This document shows positions 43,079 to 51,229 of a DNA stretch of 64,000 nt, one piece after another. The DNA lies in NCBI RefSeq assembly GCF_048270095.1, contig NZ_JBLWTL010000007.1, positions 1 to 64,000 on the forward strand, given 5' to 3'. Position 1 is the stretch's first letter; each line of letters opens with the position of its first letter. The translations under genes were made by a program, and so were the position numbers. The notes below the pieces were generated by a model that saw only the letters and a list, made by a program, of their open reading frames with translations, did no database searches and was not told where the DNA came from. The DNA comes from Maricaulis sp048270095. GTDB lineage: Bacteria; Pseudomonadota; Alphaproteobacteria; Caulobacterales; Maricaulaceae.

Positions 43079-43678
43079 ATGCCGGATAAAGCCGATCAAG
43101 GGCATCGCGCCCCGTCCACAAATCTTCAGACCGTCCTCCTGCTGATATGGGTCATCAGCCTGGTAGTGGCGGCCCAGCTCTTCGTGCGGTCGCAGAGCTT
43201 GGTCTGGCCGTTGCTTGCTACGCTCGTCTGCGCCGTATCGCTGGCAGTTTGGGTTGGGCGGTTATGGCGTGCCAACCGAGCCACGCGCAATGCGACCGAA
43301 CGCGCATTTGGCCGCTTCATCCTGCGCCAGACCTTGGTGATCCTCGCCTATGTGCTGAGTCTGGTCCTGGCGTTGCACTGGCTGGATCACACCACGCACC
43401 CGGTTTTGCGCATAGCTCTGGTCGCTCTGCCGGCGCTCGCCCTGGCAGGCTGGGCCTGGATATTCGCCGCGATGATCCAGGCGTCGGACGAGATGATGCG
43501 GGCGTTGCGGATCCGCGCGATCGCCCTGGGAGCCGGAGCGGTGCTGGTGCTGGCGACGATCTGGGGCCTGTTCGCCCGGTTGCTCGGCCTGCCGGAGTTT
43601 CCGGGCTTTCTGCTCCTACCCGGTTTTGCCCTTGTCTATGGTGCGGCGCTGCAAGTCCTTGGCGGGCGTAAAGCATGA
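43079..43678 (+). CDS. Multi-helix membrane protein, third gene of membrane/XRE operon
   Basis: 199 residues from the ATG at 43079; a GTG at 43070 that overlaps the previous stop (GTGA) is an alternative. About six hydrophobic helices begin with NLQTVLLLIWVISLVVAAQL. Between helices 4 and 5 lies the short cytosolic loop MIQASDEMMRALRIRAIALG. Its D-E followed by basic residues resembles the DERD...R loop of both membrane proteins in the second operon at 50795-51663. The stop overlaps the next start (ATGA). Confidence 0.75.
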   Translation: MPDKADQGHRAPSTNLQTVLLLIWVISLVVAAQLFVRSQSLVWPLLATLVCAVSLAVWVGRLWRANRATRNATERAFGRFILRQTLVILAYVLSLVLALHWLDHTTHPVLRIALVALPALALAGWAWIFAAMIQASDEMMRALRIRAIALGAGAVLVLATIWGLFARLLGLPEFPGFLLLPGFALVYGAALQVLGGRKA

Positions 43679-43875
43679 GGAATCGTCTGCGCGAGCTCAG
43701 GGCCGAGCTGGGCTGGAGCCAGCAGGCCCTGGCCGACCATCTCGATGTCTCGCGCCAGACTGTCAACGCGCTCGAAACCGGCAAGTATGATCCGTCCCTG
43801 CCGCTCGCTTTCAAGATTGGCCGCCTGTTCAAACTGAAGATTGAAGACATCTTCGATGATGAACACGCGCCCTAG
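43675..43875 (+). CDS. Short Cro/CI-type HTH regulator, last gene of membrane/XRE operon
   Basis: 66 residues, essentially a bare HTH_3 domain: MRNRLRELRAELGWSQQALA, DHLDVSRQTVNALETGKYDP, then KIGRLFKLKIEDIFDDEH. ATGA overlap with the previous gene means coupled translation. Short YozG-like regulators of this kind usually control their own operon with adjacent membrane proteins. The tandem repeat at 42505-42547 is its likely operator. It is convergent with the ABC permease: the two stop codons share CTAG. Confidence 0.88.
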   Translation: MRNRLRELRAELGWSQQALADHLDVSRQTVNALETGKYDPSLPLAFKIGRLFKLKIEDIFDDEHAP

Positions 43876-44987
43876 TCCAGCGTGCGCCGGTAGCGCCGGA
43901 TTGCGATCATCGCGATGACGATGCACATCACGATCAGCGGCCAGATGCTCGGCCAGACGTCGGGCAAGTCGGCACCCTTGAGCATGACCGCCCTGACCAC
44001 CCGGATATAATGGGTCGTCGGGATGAGTTGACCGAGCGCCTGGGCCCAGTGCGGCATGGCGGCGAAGGGGAACATGAAGCCGGACAGCAAAAAGGACGGC
44101 ATGAAGAGGAACATGGTCAGCTGCATCGCCTGCATCTGGCTGCGCGCCACCGTCGAGAACAGGAAACCCAGGGCTAGGTTGACGACGATGAAGAGCGCGC
44201 TGGCGATGACGAAGGCGAGCGGACTGCCCAGGAAGGGAACGCCGAACAGATAGCGCGCACCGGCCAGCATGATGGCGACCTGCAGGGATCCGACAAAGAC
44301 ATAGGGCGTGATCTTTCCGATCATCACCTCGAAAGCCTCGGTTGGCGTCGAGAGCAGGGCTTCCAGCGTGCCGCGTTCGGCCTCGCGGGTCAGCGAGATC
44401 GAGGTCATCATCGCCATGGTCAGGGTCAGGATGGTGCCCAGAAGGCCGGGGACAATGTTGAGCGCGGTGCGGCCAGCCGGGTTGTAGCGGCGATGGATGA
44501 CGGTCTCGACGGGCGGCGTCATTTCGCCCAGATACGGCACCAGTGCCCGCTGGACAATGCTGGCGAAGGCGCCGCTGCCGGCACTGGCCGCGACCGGGTC
44601 GGCGCCGTCGGTGTCGAGCAGGATTTGCGGCCGTTCACCACGCGCCAGATCGCGTTCGAAATTCTGCGGGATCGTCACCACGAAGGAGGCGGTGCCATCG
44701 CGCAGGGCGATGTCGGCCTCCTCCGGTGAGGCGGCGAGGCCGGTGATGTCAAAGAATTCCGAGGTCTCCATCGCCTGCAGAATGGCGCGGCTGGCCGGAC
44801 CGCTATCGCCCATTTCCACCAGGGTGGGCAAATGGCGCGCATCGGTATTGATGGCATAGCCGAACAGGAGAAGCTGCATCACCGGGATGCCGACCATCAT
44901 GCCGAAGGTCAGCCGGTCGCGCGTCATCTGGATGAATTCCTTGCGCAGGATGGCGATGATGCGATTGAGCGAGGCGAACCGGTTCAT
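43872..44987 (-). CDS. ABC-2 type export permease (YhhJ/YbhS-like)
   Basis: 371 residues from the ATG at 44987, which overlaps the ATPase stop (ATGA). An N-terminal helix (GMMVGIPVMQLLLFGYAINT) precedes a large extracytoplasmic domain (about 50-170). Five C-terminal helices follow, including TAMMTSISLTREAERGTLEA-like sequence and FLFMPSFLLSGFMFPFAAMP. This is the layout of YbhS/YbhR and DrrB-type exporters. With the ATPase and HlyD-like lipoprotein it forms a tripartite exporter under the TetR repressor at 46850-47494. Confidence 0.9.
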   Translation of the reverse strand: MNRFASLNRIIAILRKEFIQMTRDRLTFGMMVGIPVMQLLLFGYAINTDARHLPTLVEMGDSGPASRAILQAMETSEFFDITGLAASPEEADIALRDGTASFVVTIPQNFERDLARGERPQILLDTDGADPVAASAGSGAFASIVQRALVPYLGEMTPPVETVIHRRYNPAGRTALNIVPGLLGTILTLTMAMMTSISLTREAERGTLEALLSTPTEAFEVMIGKITPYVFVGSLQVAIMLAGARYLFGVPFLGSPLAFVIASALFIVVNLALGFLFSTVARSQMQAMQLTMFLFMPSFLLSGFMFPFAAMPHWAQALGQLIPTTHYIRVVRAVMLKGADLPDVWPSIWPLIVMCIVIAMIAIRRYRRTLD

Positions 44988-45910
44988 TGGAAATTGTCCT
45001 GGGCACCGGTCATCAACCAAATGAAGGCTTCCTCAAGCCCCGTCTTGGCCTTTGAGACCTCGAATTCGCTGCGTTCACGCCAGGGCGCAATCGCCCGCTG
45101 CAAGGCCGCCTCATCGCGTCCCGATACATGCAGGGCCGAGCCGAAACGCGCGATCTGGTCGACGCCGGGGGCGTGTTCCAGGGCGTCATAGACGGGCTGG
45201 AGGCCCTTGCCCTCAATACGCCAGGTGATGAGGCCGGCAATACCGGCAATATCGGCAGACGGCGCATCGATCAGCTTCTTGCCATAGGCGATATAGGCGA
45301 TGGAATCGCACTGCACGGCTTCGTCCATGTAATGGGTCGAGACCAATACCGTGACGCCCGATTGCGACAGCCGCCGGATCCGGTCCCAGAAATCGCGCCG
45401 CGCCTTGGGATCGACACCGGCGGTTGGCTCATCGAGCATTAACAGGCCGGGCTTGTGCATGGTCGTTGCCGCCAGCGCCAGGCGTTGTTTCCAGCCGCCG
45501 GAGAGATTGCCGGCCAATTGCCGGGCGCGCGGTTCGAGATCGTATTCTTCCATCGTCGCCTGGACGGTTTGTTTCTGGTTCGGCACGGCGTGCAGGCGGG
45601 CCATGAATTCCAGGTTTTCCTTCACGGTGAGATCGCCATAGAGGGAAAATTTCTGCGTCATATAGCCGACGCGCGATTTGATCTCGCGGCTCTGGGTGCG
45701 GATATCATAGCCCAGCGCCGTGCCGCCGCCGCCATCGGGTTTGAGCAGGCCGCACATCAGCCGGATCGTCGTCGTCTTGCCCGAGCCATTGGGGCCGAGA
45801 AAGCCGTAGATCGCGCCCCTGGGGACCTGGATCGAGAAATCATCGACCACGCGTGTGTCGCCGAAACTCTTGGTCAGCCCGTGGACATCGATGACGAGTT
45901 CGCCATCCAT
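44984..45910 (-). CDS. ABC transporter ATP-binding protein (export type)
   Basis: 308 residues from the ATG at 45910. Walker A GPNGSGKTTTIRLM, Q-loop YMTQKFSLYGDLTV, signature NLSGGWKQRLALAATTMHKP, Walker B LLMLDEPTAGVDP and H-loop VLVSTHYMDEA are present. A 90-residue C-terminal extension (from ITWRIEGKGLQPVYDALEHA) resembles that of YhiH/CcmA-like exporters. It starts 1 bp after the HlyD-like gene and overlaps the permease. Confidence 0.93.
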   Translation of the reverse strand: MDGELVIDVHGLTKSFGDTRVVDDFSIQVPRGAIYGFLGPNGSGKTTTIRLMCGLLKPDGGGGTALGYDIRTQSREIKSRVGYMTQKFSLYGDLTVKENLEFMARLHAVPNQKQTVQATMEEYDLEPRARQLAGNLSGGWKQRLALAATTMHKPGLLMLDEPTAGVDPKARRDFWDRIRRLSQSGVTVLVSTHYMDEAVQCDSIAYIAYGKKLIDAPSADIAGIAGLITWRIEGKGLQPVYDALEHAPGVDQIARFGSALHVSGRDEAALQRAIAPWRERSEFEVSKAKTGLEEAFIWLMTGAQDNFQ

Positions 45911-45911
45911 G

Positions 45912-46853
45912 TTAGCGGACCTCAAGACGCAAGGGCGTTCCCGGCGGCGGTGGGTTGGCGTCGAACCGGGCTTCGGCGCGATAGACCAGGCGCGAGCGCT
46001 CGCTGTCGGAATAGATAAAGGGCGCGGTGAATTGGGCCTCGTCATCGATCCGGGTGATGGTCGCCATCAGGCCGCTGCCGCAACTGTCGCAGGATATGGC
46101 GAGGCGGGTGCCGACGGGCGTGGCTGCCAGCTTGGCTTCCGGGATGAGCACCACGGCATGCACTGCGCCGTCGGGCAGGAGCGTGTAGACCGGCAGGGCC
46201 GGGCTGGCCTGCTCGCCCAAATAGCGGATCTGGCGTTCAACCCGGCCATCGGCCGGCACGGTGACGGCGCGCTGGGACAGCACAAACTCAGCGCGGTCGA
46301 CCGCCGCTTGCGCCGCGGCGATGCCGGCCTGCAGGGCGCGCAACTGGTTTTCACGGGCCGGCAATTGCACCAGGTTGAGGCGCTGGCGCATCTCGCTGAC
46401 CTGGGCGTTGGCAGCATCGGCTGTGGTCTGCGCCTGGTCGATCCGGGCCTGGCTGACATGGCCCTGGGCAAACAATTCGCGAGCCCGCACGAGGTCTTCA
46501 TTGGCCAGCATCCGGGCGGCATTGGCCTGGGCGAGTTGGTCGCGCGCGGCACCGATCTCCGGGGCCCGCGCGCCGGCGGCGGCATCATCGAACTGGGCGG
46601 TTGCGACGGCGAGCTGGGCCTGGGCGGCCGCGAGCGCAGCGCGGGCATCGGTATCGTCGAGACGGAAAGCGAAGGCGCCGGCGCTGACCGGATCGCCCTC
46701 GCGCAGGCCGGTTTCGATGATCCGCCCGGTCATGTCCGGCGCGAGCGCGATGAAATCGCCTTCGGCATAGCCATGCAATCCGCTCTCGACCGGCGGTGAA
46801 CAGGCTCCGAGCAGGACGGCGATAACCAGGGCGGGGGCGATGAAACGGGTCAT
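45912..46853 (-). CDS. HlyD-family efflux adaptor lipoprotein (YbhG-like)
   Basis: 313 residues. The signal MTRFIAPALVIAVLLGACSP has a lipobox (LGAC). DFIALAPDMTGRIIETGLRE and PVSAGAFAFRLDD form a biotinyl-lipoyl half. Residues about 70-195 are a long Ala/Gln coiled coil with ANEDLVRARELFAQGHVSQA. TVPADGRVERQIRYLGEQAS closes the lipoyl domain. It bridges the ABC exporter to an outer-membrane channel. The start overlaps the tetR stop by 4 bp. Confidence 0.9.
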   Translation of the reverse strand: MTRFIAPALVIAVLLGACSPPVESGLHGYAEGDFIALAPDMTGRIIETGLREGDPVSAGAFAFRLDDTDARAALAAAQAQLAVATAQFDDAAAGARAPEIGAARDQLAQANAARMLANEDLVRARELFAQGHVSQARIDQAQTTADAANAQVSEMRQRLNLVQLPARENQLRALQAGIAAAQAAVDRAEFVLSQRAVTVPADGRVERQIRYLGEQASPALPVYTLLPDGAVHAVVLIPEAKLAATPVGTRLAISCDSCGSGLMATITRIDDEAQFTAPFIYSDSERSRLVYRAEARFDANPPPPGTPLRLEVR

Positions 46854-47494
46854 GAGGGCTCACTCTCCAGGCGTGGCTTGAGGCCGTAAAGCAGGATGTC
46901 GGCGATGGCATCGGCGAGGTCGGCCGGATCGGTCAGCGTTTCGGGGTGCAGATCGAAGATATTGGTCAGGACCATATGGGCGATGCCCGCGCCGCCGACG
47001 ACGCGCATGAAGGCATCGGCATCGACATCGCGCAACACGCCCCCGGCCTTGCCCGCCGCCAGCAGTGCCCGCATCGAACGGCGCACGATGTCGAGCACAT
47101 GGCTGCGATAGAAGGCGGCCAGTTCCGGAAAGCGATGCGCTTCGGTGAGGACCAGGCGCGGCGCGGCGGAAATCGTCGGCGAGGAGACGGCCGTGAACAG
47201 GATGCGCAGCAGTCCGCGCAATGCTGCCTCGGGATCCTGCGCGGCGCTGCGGGCAACATGCTGCTCGACCGAGCGTGCCAAGGCTCCTGCCGATTGCTCG
47301 ATGAGCGCATTGAGCATGGCTTCCTTGGACGGAAAATAGAGATAGAGCGTGCCCTTGGACAGGCCGGCGCGTCTGGCGATTTCCTCGACACGGGCTGCGG
47401 CGAAACCCTGTTCGCCGAACACGGTCAGCGCCGCTTCGAGGATTTGCTCCGGGCGGGCTTCGGGTTGACGTCGATGGCTGGGCGTACGGTTCAT
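46850..47494 (-). CDS. TetR-family repressor of the ABC export operon
   Basis: 214 residues. The N-terminal HTH is RPEQILEAALTVFGEQGFAA, RVEEIARRAGLSKGTLYLYF, PSKEAMLNALIEQ, a textbook TetR/AcrR domain; the rest is the ligand-binding/dimer domain. It is the first gene of tetR-hlyD-ATPase-permease, overlapping the next gene, and sits 13 bp from the palindrome at 47508-47521, so it probably represses its own operon until an exported compound binds. Confidence 0.93.
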   Translation of the reverse strand: MNRTPSHRRQPEARPEQILEAALTVFGEQGFAAARVEEIARRAGLSKGTLYLYFPSKEAMLNALIEQSAGALARSVEQHVARSAAQDPEAALRGLLRILFTAVSSPTISAAPRLVLTEAHRFPELAAFYRSHVLDIVRRSMRALLAAGKAGGVLRDVDADAFMRVVGGAGIAHMVLTNIFDLHPETLTDPADLADAIADILLYGLKPRLESEPS

Positions 47495-47507
47495 GCCGCA
47501 TTATATA

Positions 47508-47521
47508 ACTGACCGGTCAGT
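47508..47521. promoter_or_regulatory. Perfect palindromic TetR-type operator
   Basis: actgacc/ggtcagt is a perfect 14-bp palindrome. It is extended on one side by a direct cagt and lies in AT-rich sequence (ttatataactgacc) that could be the -10 region. It is directly upstream of the tetR gene, as expected for autoregulation. Confidence 0.75.
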
Positions 47522-47547
47522 CAGTAACAAGCGTTGGTGGTTGCGGC

Positions 47548-48200
47548 AAAATCTCCACGCGGCGGGCCGCTGGAGGTTTGAGCAGGTCACCTCGTTGTGG
47601 GAGGTGTGTGGGACGCCGGCGAATGCCGTTAAGCGCTATGGTTAGTGAGTGTGACATCCGGGACGTCCCACACGTGGAGATTTACTCGGACGCCTTGCGG
47701 CCCCCGCCTCGAAACCGGAGTGGAGTAACGGTCGAGCTTTATGCCGCCTTCCGCTCCGGTGGCCACGCCGGGACTCGGGCTGTCACCCCTCTGTCCGGAC
47801 GAGCTCCACGCTCCCGACCGCCGCAAATGACTGAGCTCACGCCTCCCGTGCGACCGGAACAGCTGAAGCATAAGCGCGGCCGGAGGGGGCGGGGATAAGT
47901 TTGATGATCTATCGTCATCCTGACGACCGTCAGGACCTCGATCGACCGGGCTCCGCACTTGTCACGTCGAGGTCCTGACGTTCGTCAGGATGACGTGGGA
48001 TAGTTGTCGGGCGTGGGGGATAAGTCACCAATCGCTAACCGTCGCGCCCGTCATCCTCACCAGCTCCGACCGCTTCGCGGCCACCTCTTCCATCAAGGAA
48101 GAGGAGGGCGATAATCGAGGCCGGTCAGATCAAACACCCTCCTCTTCCTTGATGGAAGAGGTGCGCCGGGCGCAGCCCGGGGCGGAGCTGGTGATGGCCT
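47548..48200 (+). repeat. Composite non-coding repeat, copy B (about 650 bp), inverted relative to copy A at 1122-1775
   Basis: It matches copy A throughout in the opposite orientation, from aaaatctccacgc to ggcggagctggtgatgg. Inside are a large imperfect inverted repeat (cgtcatcctgacg.. at 47912 against ..cgtcaggatgacg ending 47995). Two oppositely oriented copies of the cctcttcc..ggaagagg palindrome also occur (about 48083-48106 and 48139-48161). Copy A has only one clear copy. It fills the gap 47522-48313 together with 110 bp of non-repeat sequence before the next gene, in which I see only the ribosome site. No transposase or conserved frame. Confidence 0.85.
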
Positions 48201-48313
48201 CGCGCCGGCGTTTGCGGGTGCCGCCTCAACCACACCCTTGTGTCTGGCCACCAAACCACAAACCTTGACGCCGCCCCTCGCCACAGGCTCCATCGCGTCC
48301 AAGGAGATCCGCC

Positions 48314-48760
48314 ATGTATGAAACCCTCTATCTCGCCCTGCACCTGGTCATTTTCCCGGCCTGGGCCCTGCTGCTGTTCGCACCGCGCTGGAGCTGGACG
48401 CAGCGGCTGGTGCACACAGCCTTTCTCCCGCTCCTGCTGGGTGCGACCTATCTCGGCTTTCTCTCGGCGGGGATATTCTTCGGCCAGGCCAGCGATGGCG
48501 CCGGCTTCTCGACCCTCGCCGGCGTGATGGCCCTGTTTTCCCACCCGGTTGGCGCCCTGACGGGCTGGACCCATTATCTTGTCTTCGACCTCTTCATCGG
48601 CGCCTGGATCAGCCGCGACGCGGCGCGCCGCGGTGTCGCCTACTGGCTGATGGCCCCGAGTCTGTTCTTCACGCTGATGTTCGGCCCAGTCGGTCTGGCG
48701 ATCTACCTCACCGGCCGCAAGCTGACCGGCAAGGGCGGCTGGGGGCTGGCGGAGGATTAG
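48314..48760 (+). CDS. ABA4-like (DUF4281) integral membrane protein
   Basis: 148 residues; caaggagatccgcc precedes the ATG. Four helices: LALHLVIFPAWALLLFAP, VHTAFLPLLLGATYLGFLSA, GWTHYLVFDLFIGAWISRDA (the most conserved family block) and LMAPSLFFTLMFGPVGLAIY. In plants ABA4 is needed for neoxanthin synthesis; bacterial members have unclear roles, possibly carotenoid-related. It is 81 bp upstream of lysK on the same strand. Confidence 0.85.
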   Translation: MYETLYLALHLVIFPAWALLLFAPRWSWTQRLVHTAFLPLLLGATYLGFLSAGIFFGQASDGAGFSTLAGVMALFSHPVGALTGWTHYLVFDLFIGAWISRDAARRGVAYWLMAPSLFFTLMFGPVGLAIYLTGRKLTGKGGWGLAED

Positions 48761-48841
48761 CCCCCAAGCCCGCGCCGCTTGACGCCCAAACCCGCAGGGC
48801 CTACCTCGCAGGCTTTCAACACTCCACCGAAAGCAGCCCCC

Positions 48842-50431
48842 ATGACCGCCCAACTCGCCCTCAACGCAAAAGCCTGGCCGTTTGAACAGGCGCGTCTTCT
48901 GCTCAAGCGGATCGAGCAGGCCGGGCTGGGCGACAAACCGGTGGTGTTCGAGACCGGTTACGGGCCGTCGGGGCTGCCGCATATGGGCACGTTTGGCGAA
49001 GTGGTGCGCACGACGATGGTGCGTCAGGCCTTTATTGCGCTGACCGAGGGCAAGCATGAGACGCGGATGATCTGCGTCTCCGATGATATGGACGGGATGC
49101 GCAAGATTCCGGACAATCTGCCCAATCAGGACATGCTGGCCAATTATCTGCAAATGCCGCTGACCGTGGTGCCCGATCCCTTTGGCACACATGACAGTTA
49201 TGGCGCCCACATGAATGCGCGCCTGCGGGCTTTCCTCGACAGTTTCGGCTTCCACTACGAGTTTGAATCCGCGACGGCGCTCTACAAGTCCGGCGCCTAT
49301 GACGCCATGCTGGTGCGGGCGCTGGAGCGCTATGAGGACATCATGAAAGTGATGCTCCCGACGCTGGGGGCCGAGCGCCAGGCGACCTATTCGCCGTTTT
49401 TGCCTATCTCGCCGAAAACCGGCCGTGTGCTCTATGTGCCGATGAAGTCGATCGACGCGAAGGCCGGCACGATCACCTTTGACGATGAGGACGGCACCGA
49501 GACGACACTCTCGGTCAAGGGCGGCGCGGTGAAGCTGCAATGGAAGCCCGATTTCGGCATGCGTTGGGCTGCGCTGGGCGTTGATTTCGAGATGTTCGGC
49601 AAGGATCACCAGACCAATGCGCCGGTCTATTCGCGCATCTGCCGCATCCTCGGCGCCGAGCCGCCGACGCAATTTGTCTATGAGTTGTTTCTCGACCAGG
49701 CCGGCGAGAAAATCTCCAAGTCGAAGGGCAATGGGCTCTCCGTCGAGGACTGGTTGAAATATGCGCCGCAGGAAAGCCTGACCTATTACAATTTCGTCAA
49801 GCCGAAGACGGCCAAGCGCCTGTTCTTTGACGTCATTCCCAAGGCGGTCGACGAATATATGCAGCATCTGGCGGCCTGGCCCGGCCAGACGCCGGCGCAG
49901 CGTCTGGAAAACCCGGTCTGGCATATCCATAACGGCAATCCGCCGGCCGATACCCTGCCGATCAGCTTTGCCCTGATGCTCAATCTGGCTTCCGCCGCGA
50001 GTGCGCATAATACCGATGTGATGTGGGGCTTTATCGGCCGCTATTGCGACGGCGCCTCACCGGAGACTCATCCCATGCTGGATCAGCTGGCCGGGTTTGC
50101 GGTGAAGTATTTCCAGGATTTCGTCGAGCCGACCAAGTCTTTCCGTGCCGCCGATGACCGCGAATGCGCAGCGATGCAGGATCTGATCGAACGGCTTGAA
50201 GCCCTCGGCGCTGATTGCCGCGATGGCGAGACGATCCAGAACGAGGTCTATGCCGCCGGCAAGGCTGCGGAATATGAAAATCTGCGAGATTGGTTCAAGT
50301 CATTGTACGAGATCCTGCTCGGCCAGTCGCAAGGGCCGCGCTTTGGATCGTTTGTGGCGATTTACGGCGTCACCGAAACCGTGGCCCTGATCGAGAAGGG
50401 CCTGGCCGGGGATTTGCTCGCGGCCGGTTGA
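48842..50431 (+). CDS. lysK: Lysyl-tRNA synthetase, class I
   Basis: 529 residues from the ATG at 48842. The Rossmann HIGH-equivalent is GYGPSGLPHMGTFGEV (about residues 38-53) and the KMSKS-equivalent is GEKISKSKGNGLSVEDWLKY (about 286-305). TYSPFLPISPKTGRVLYVPM and YELFLDQAG are class I LysRS blocks. It charges tRNA-Lys in place of the class II enzyme; many Alphaproteobacteria have only this form. Confidence 0.95.
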   Translation: MTAQLALNAKAWPFEQARLLLKRIEQAGLGDKPVVFETGYGPSGLPHMGTFGEVVRTTMVRQAFIALTEGKHETRMICVSDDMDGMRKIPDNLPNQDMLANYLQMPLTVVPDPFGTHDSYGAHMNARLRAFLDSFGFHYEFESATALYKSGAYDAMLVRALERYEDIMKVMLPTLGAERQATYSPFLPISPKTGRVLYVPMKSIDAKAGTITFDDEDGTETTLSVKGGAVKLQWKPDFGMRWAALGVDFEMFGKDHQTNAPVYSRICRILGAEPPTQFVYELFLDQAGEKISKSKGNGLSVEDWLKYAPQESLTYYNFVKPKTAKRLFFDVIPKAVDEYMQHLAAWPGQTPAQRLENPVWHIHNGNPPADTLPISFALMLNLASAASAHNTDVMWGFIGRYCDGASPETHPMLDQLAGFAVKYFQDFVEPTKSFRAADDRECAAMQDLIERLEALGADCRDGETIQNEVYAAGKAAEYENLRDWFKSLYEILLGQSQGPRFGSFVAIYGVTETVALIEKGLAGDLLAAG

Positions 50432-50473
50432 TCGGGCCGGATTGGCCACCGGTCAATGTCAGGTGCCGGAAAT

Positions 50474-50516
50474 GGATGCAGGGCGCGCGCTCGGGGCGGG
50501 GCGCCGCCCTGCATCC
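50474..50516 (+). terminator. Large hairpin after lysK
   Basis: ggatgcagggcg (50474-50485) and cgccctgcatcc (50505-50516) are a perfect 12-bp inverted repeat around a 19-nt GC-rich loop, 42 bp past the stop. There is no T tract, so it is either a Rho-dependent end, an RNA-stabilising structure or a repeat element. Confidence 0.4.
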
Positions 50517-50654
50517 TGTCCGGCATGGGACGTGAGAGACGGAACCCAAGACAGGGGGGACGGGGCCCGCTTCTCCCGGCTTCAACGCCCCCAGCCCGAA
50601 ATCCGGTCGCGTCACGCCTGATTTTTCTGCACTCCGCAGTGTCCACAGGGTTTT

Positions 50655-50775
50655 ACGAGATGACTGTCCATAATTTCGGACATCATGGCTGATCTCGTCA
50701 CACCGTGGTTGTAAAAAAAATTTGACACTAAGTCCGCTTCGCCTTACATCTCCCAATGTCGAAAATATCAGACAT
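50655..50775 (+). promoter_or_regulatory. Promoter region of the second membrane/XRE operon, with inverted repeats
   Basis: -35 ttgaca (50722-50727) and -10 ttacat (50744-50749) are 16 bp apart, after an AT-rich gtaaaaaaaat. Upstream is an inverted repeat acgagat...atctcgt (50655-50661 / 50692-50698). Downstream is an imperfect palindrome atgtc-n10-gacat (50756-50775). gacactaag and ccttacatc echo the gacaag and cctttacatg blocks of the promoter at 42500, without the tandem spacing. Confidence 0.5.
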
Positions 50776-50794
50776 AAAGAATGGAGAGTTTGAC

Positions 50795-51229
50795 ATGGGA
50801 TTTCACGAGAAAAGCAATATCGCCATGCTGGTTCTGACCGGTGGCGTCTATGCCTGGTATTTCGCCAGCACCGCGAATGTGTTGATCGGCGGGGGCGTGT
50901 CCCCGGAGGAGGCGCTCGCGCTGACCAATGCCAAGATGCTGGTGACGGTGGGCGCCGTCATCATCGCTTCGATTATCGCCCATATCGCGCTCGCCATCGC
51001 TTCGCCTTCGGAGGCCGAAGAGGCCGCCGATGAGCGTGACAAGCTGGTCGAGATGCGCGGCGACCAGCGTGGCGGCCTGGTTCTGGCCCTGTTCGCGCTC
51101 GCGGCCATGGCCTCGGCGATGACCGCCCAGCCCTATTATCTGATCGCCAACCTGGTCCTGGCCGGCCTTGTCGCCAGCGAGCTGGTCAAAGGCGTTTCCA
51201 AGTTGATCGGCTATCGGAGGGGTGTGTGA
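50795..51229 (+). CDS. Four-helix membrane protein, first gene of second membrane/XRE operon
   Basis: 144 residues; ggagagtttgac precedes the ATG at 50795. Helices at about 9-28, 47-68, 92-110 and 114-132. The cytosolic loop after helix 2 is charged: EAADERDKLVEMRGDQRGG. It ends GVSKLIGYRRGV. The next gene has the same length, the same DERD..RGD loop and the same YRxGV end, so the two are tandem duplicates. No named family recognised. The stop overlaps the next start (TGATG). Confidence 0.8.
   Translation: MGFHEKSNIAMLVLTGGVYAWYFASTANVLIGGGVSPEEALALTNAKMLVTVGAVIIASIIAHIALAIASPSEAEEAADERDKLVEMRGDQRGGLVLALFALAAMASAMTAQPYYLIANLVLAGLVASELVKGVSKLIGYRRGV

Noticed and set aside
48125..50008. 627-codon frame opposite lysK and the ABA4-like gene
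   Set aside because: It runs through the repeat and two real genes; low-complexity composition.
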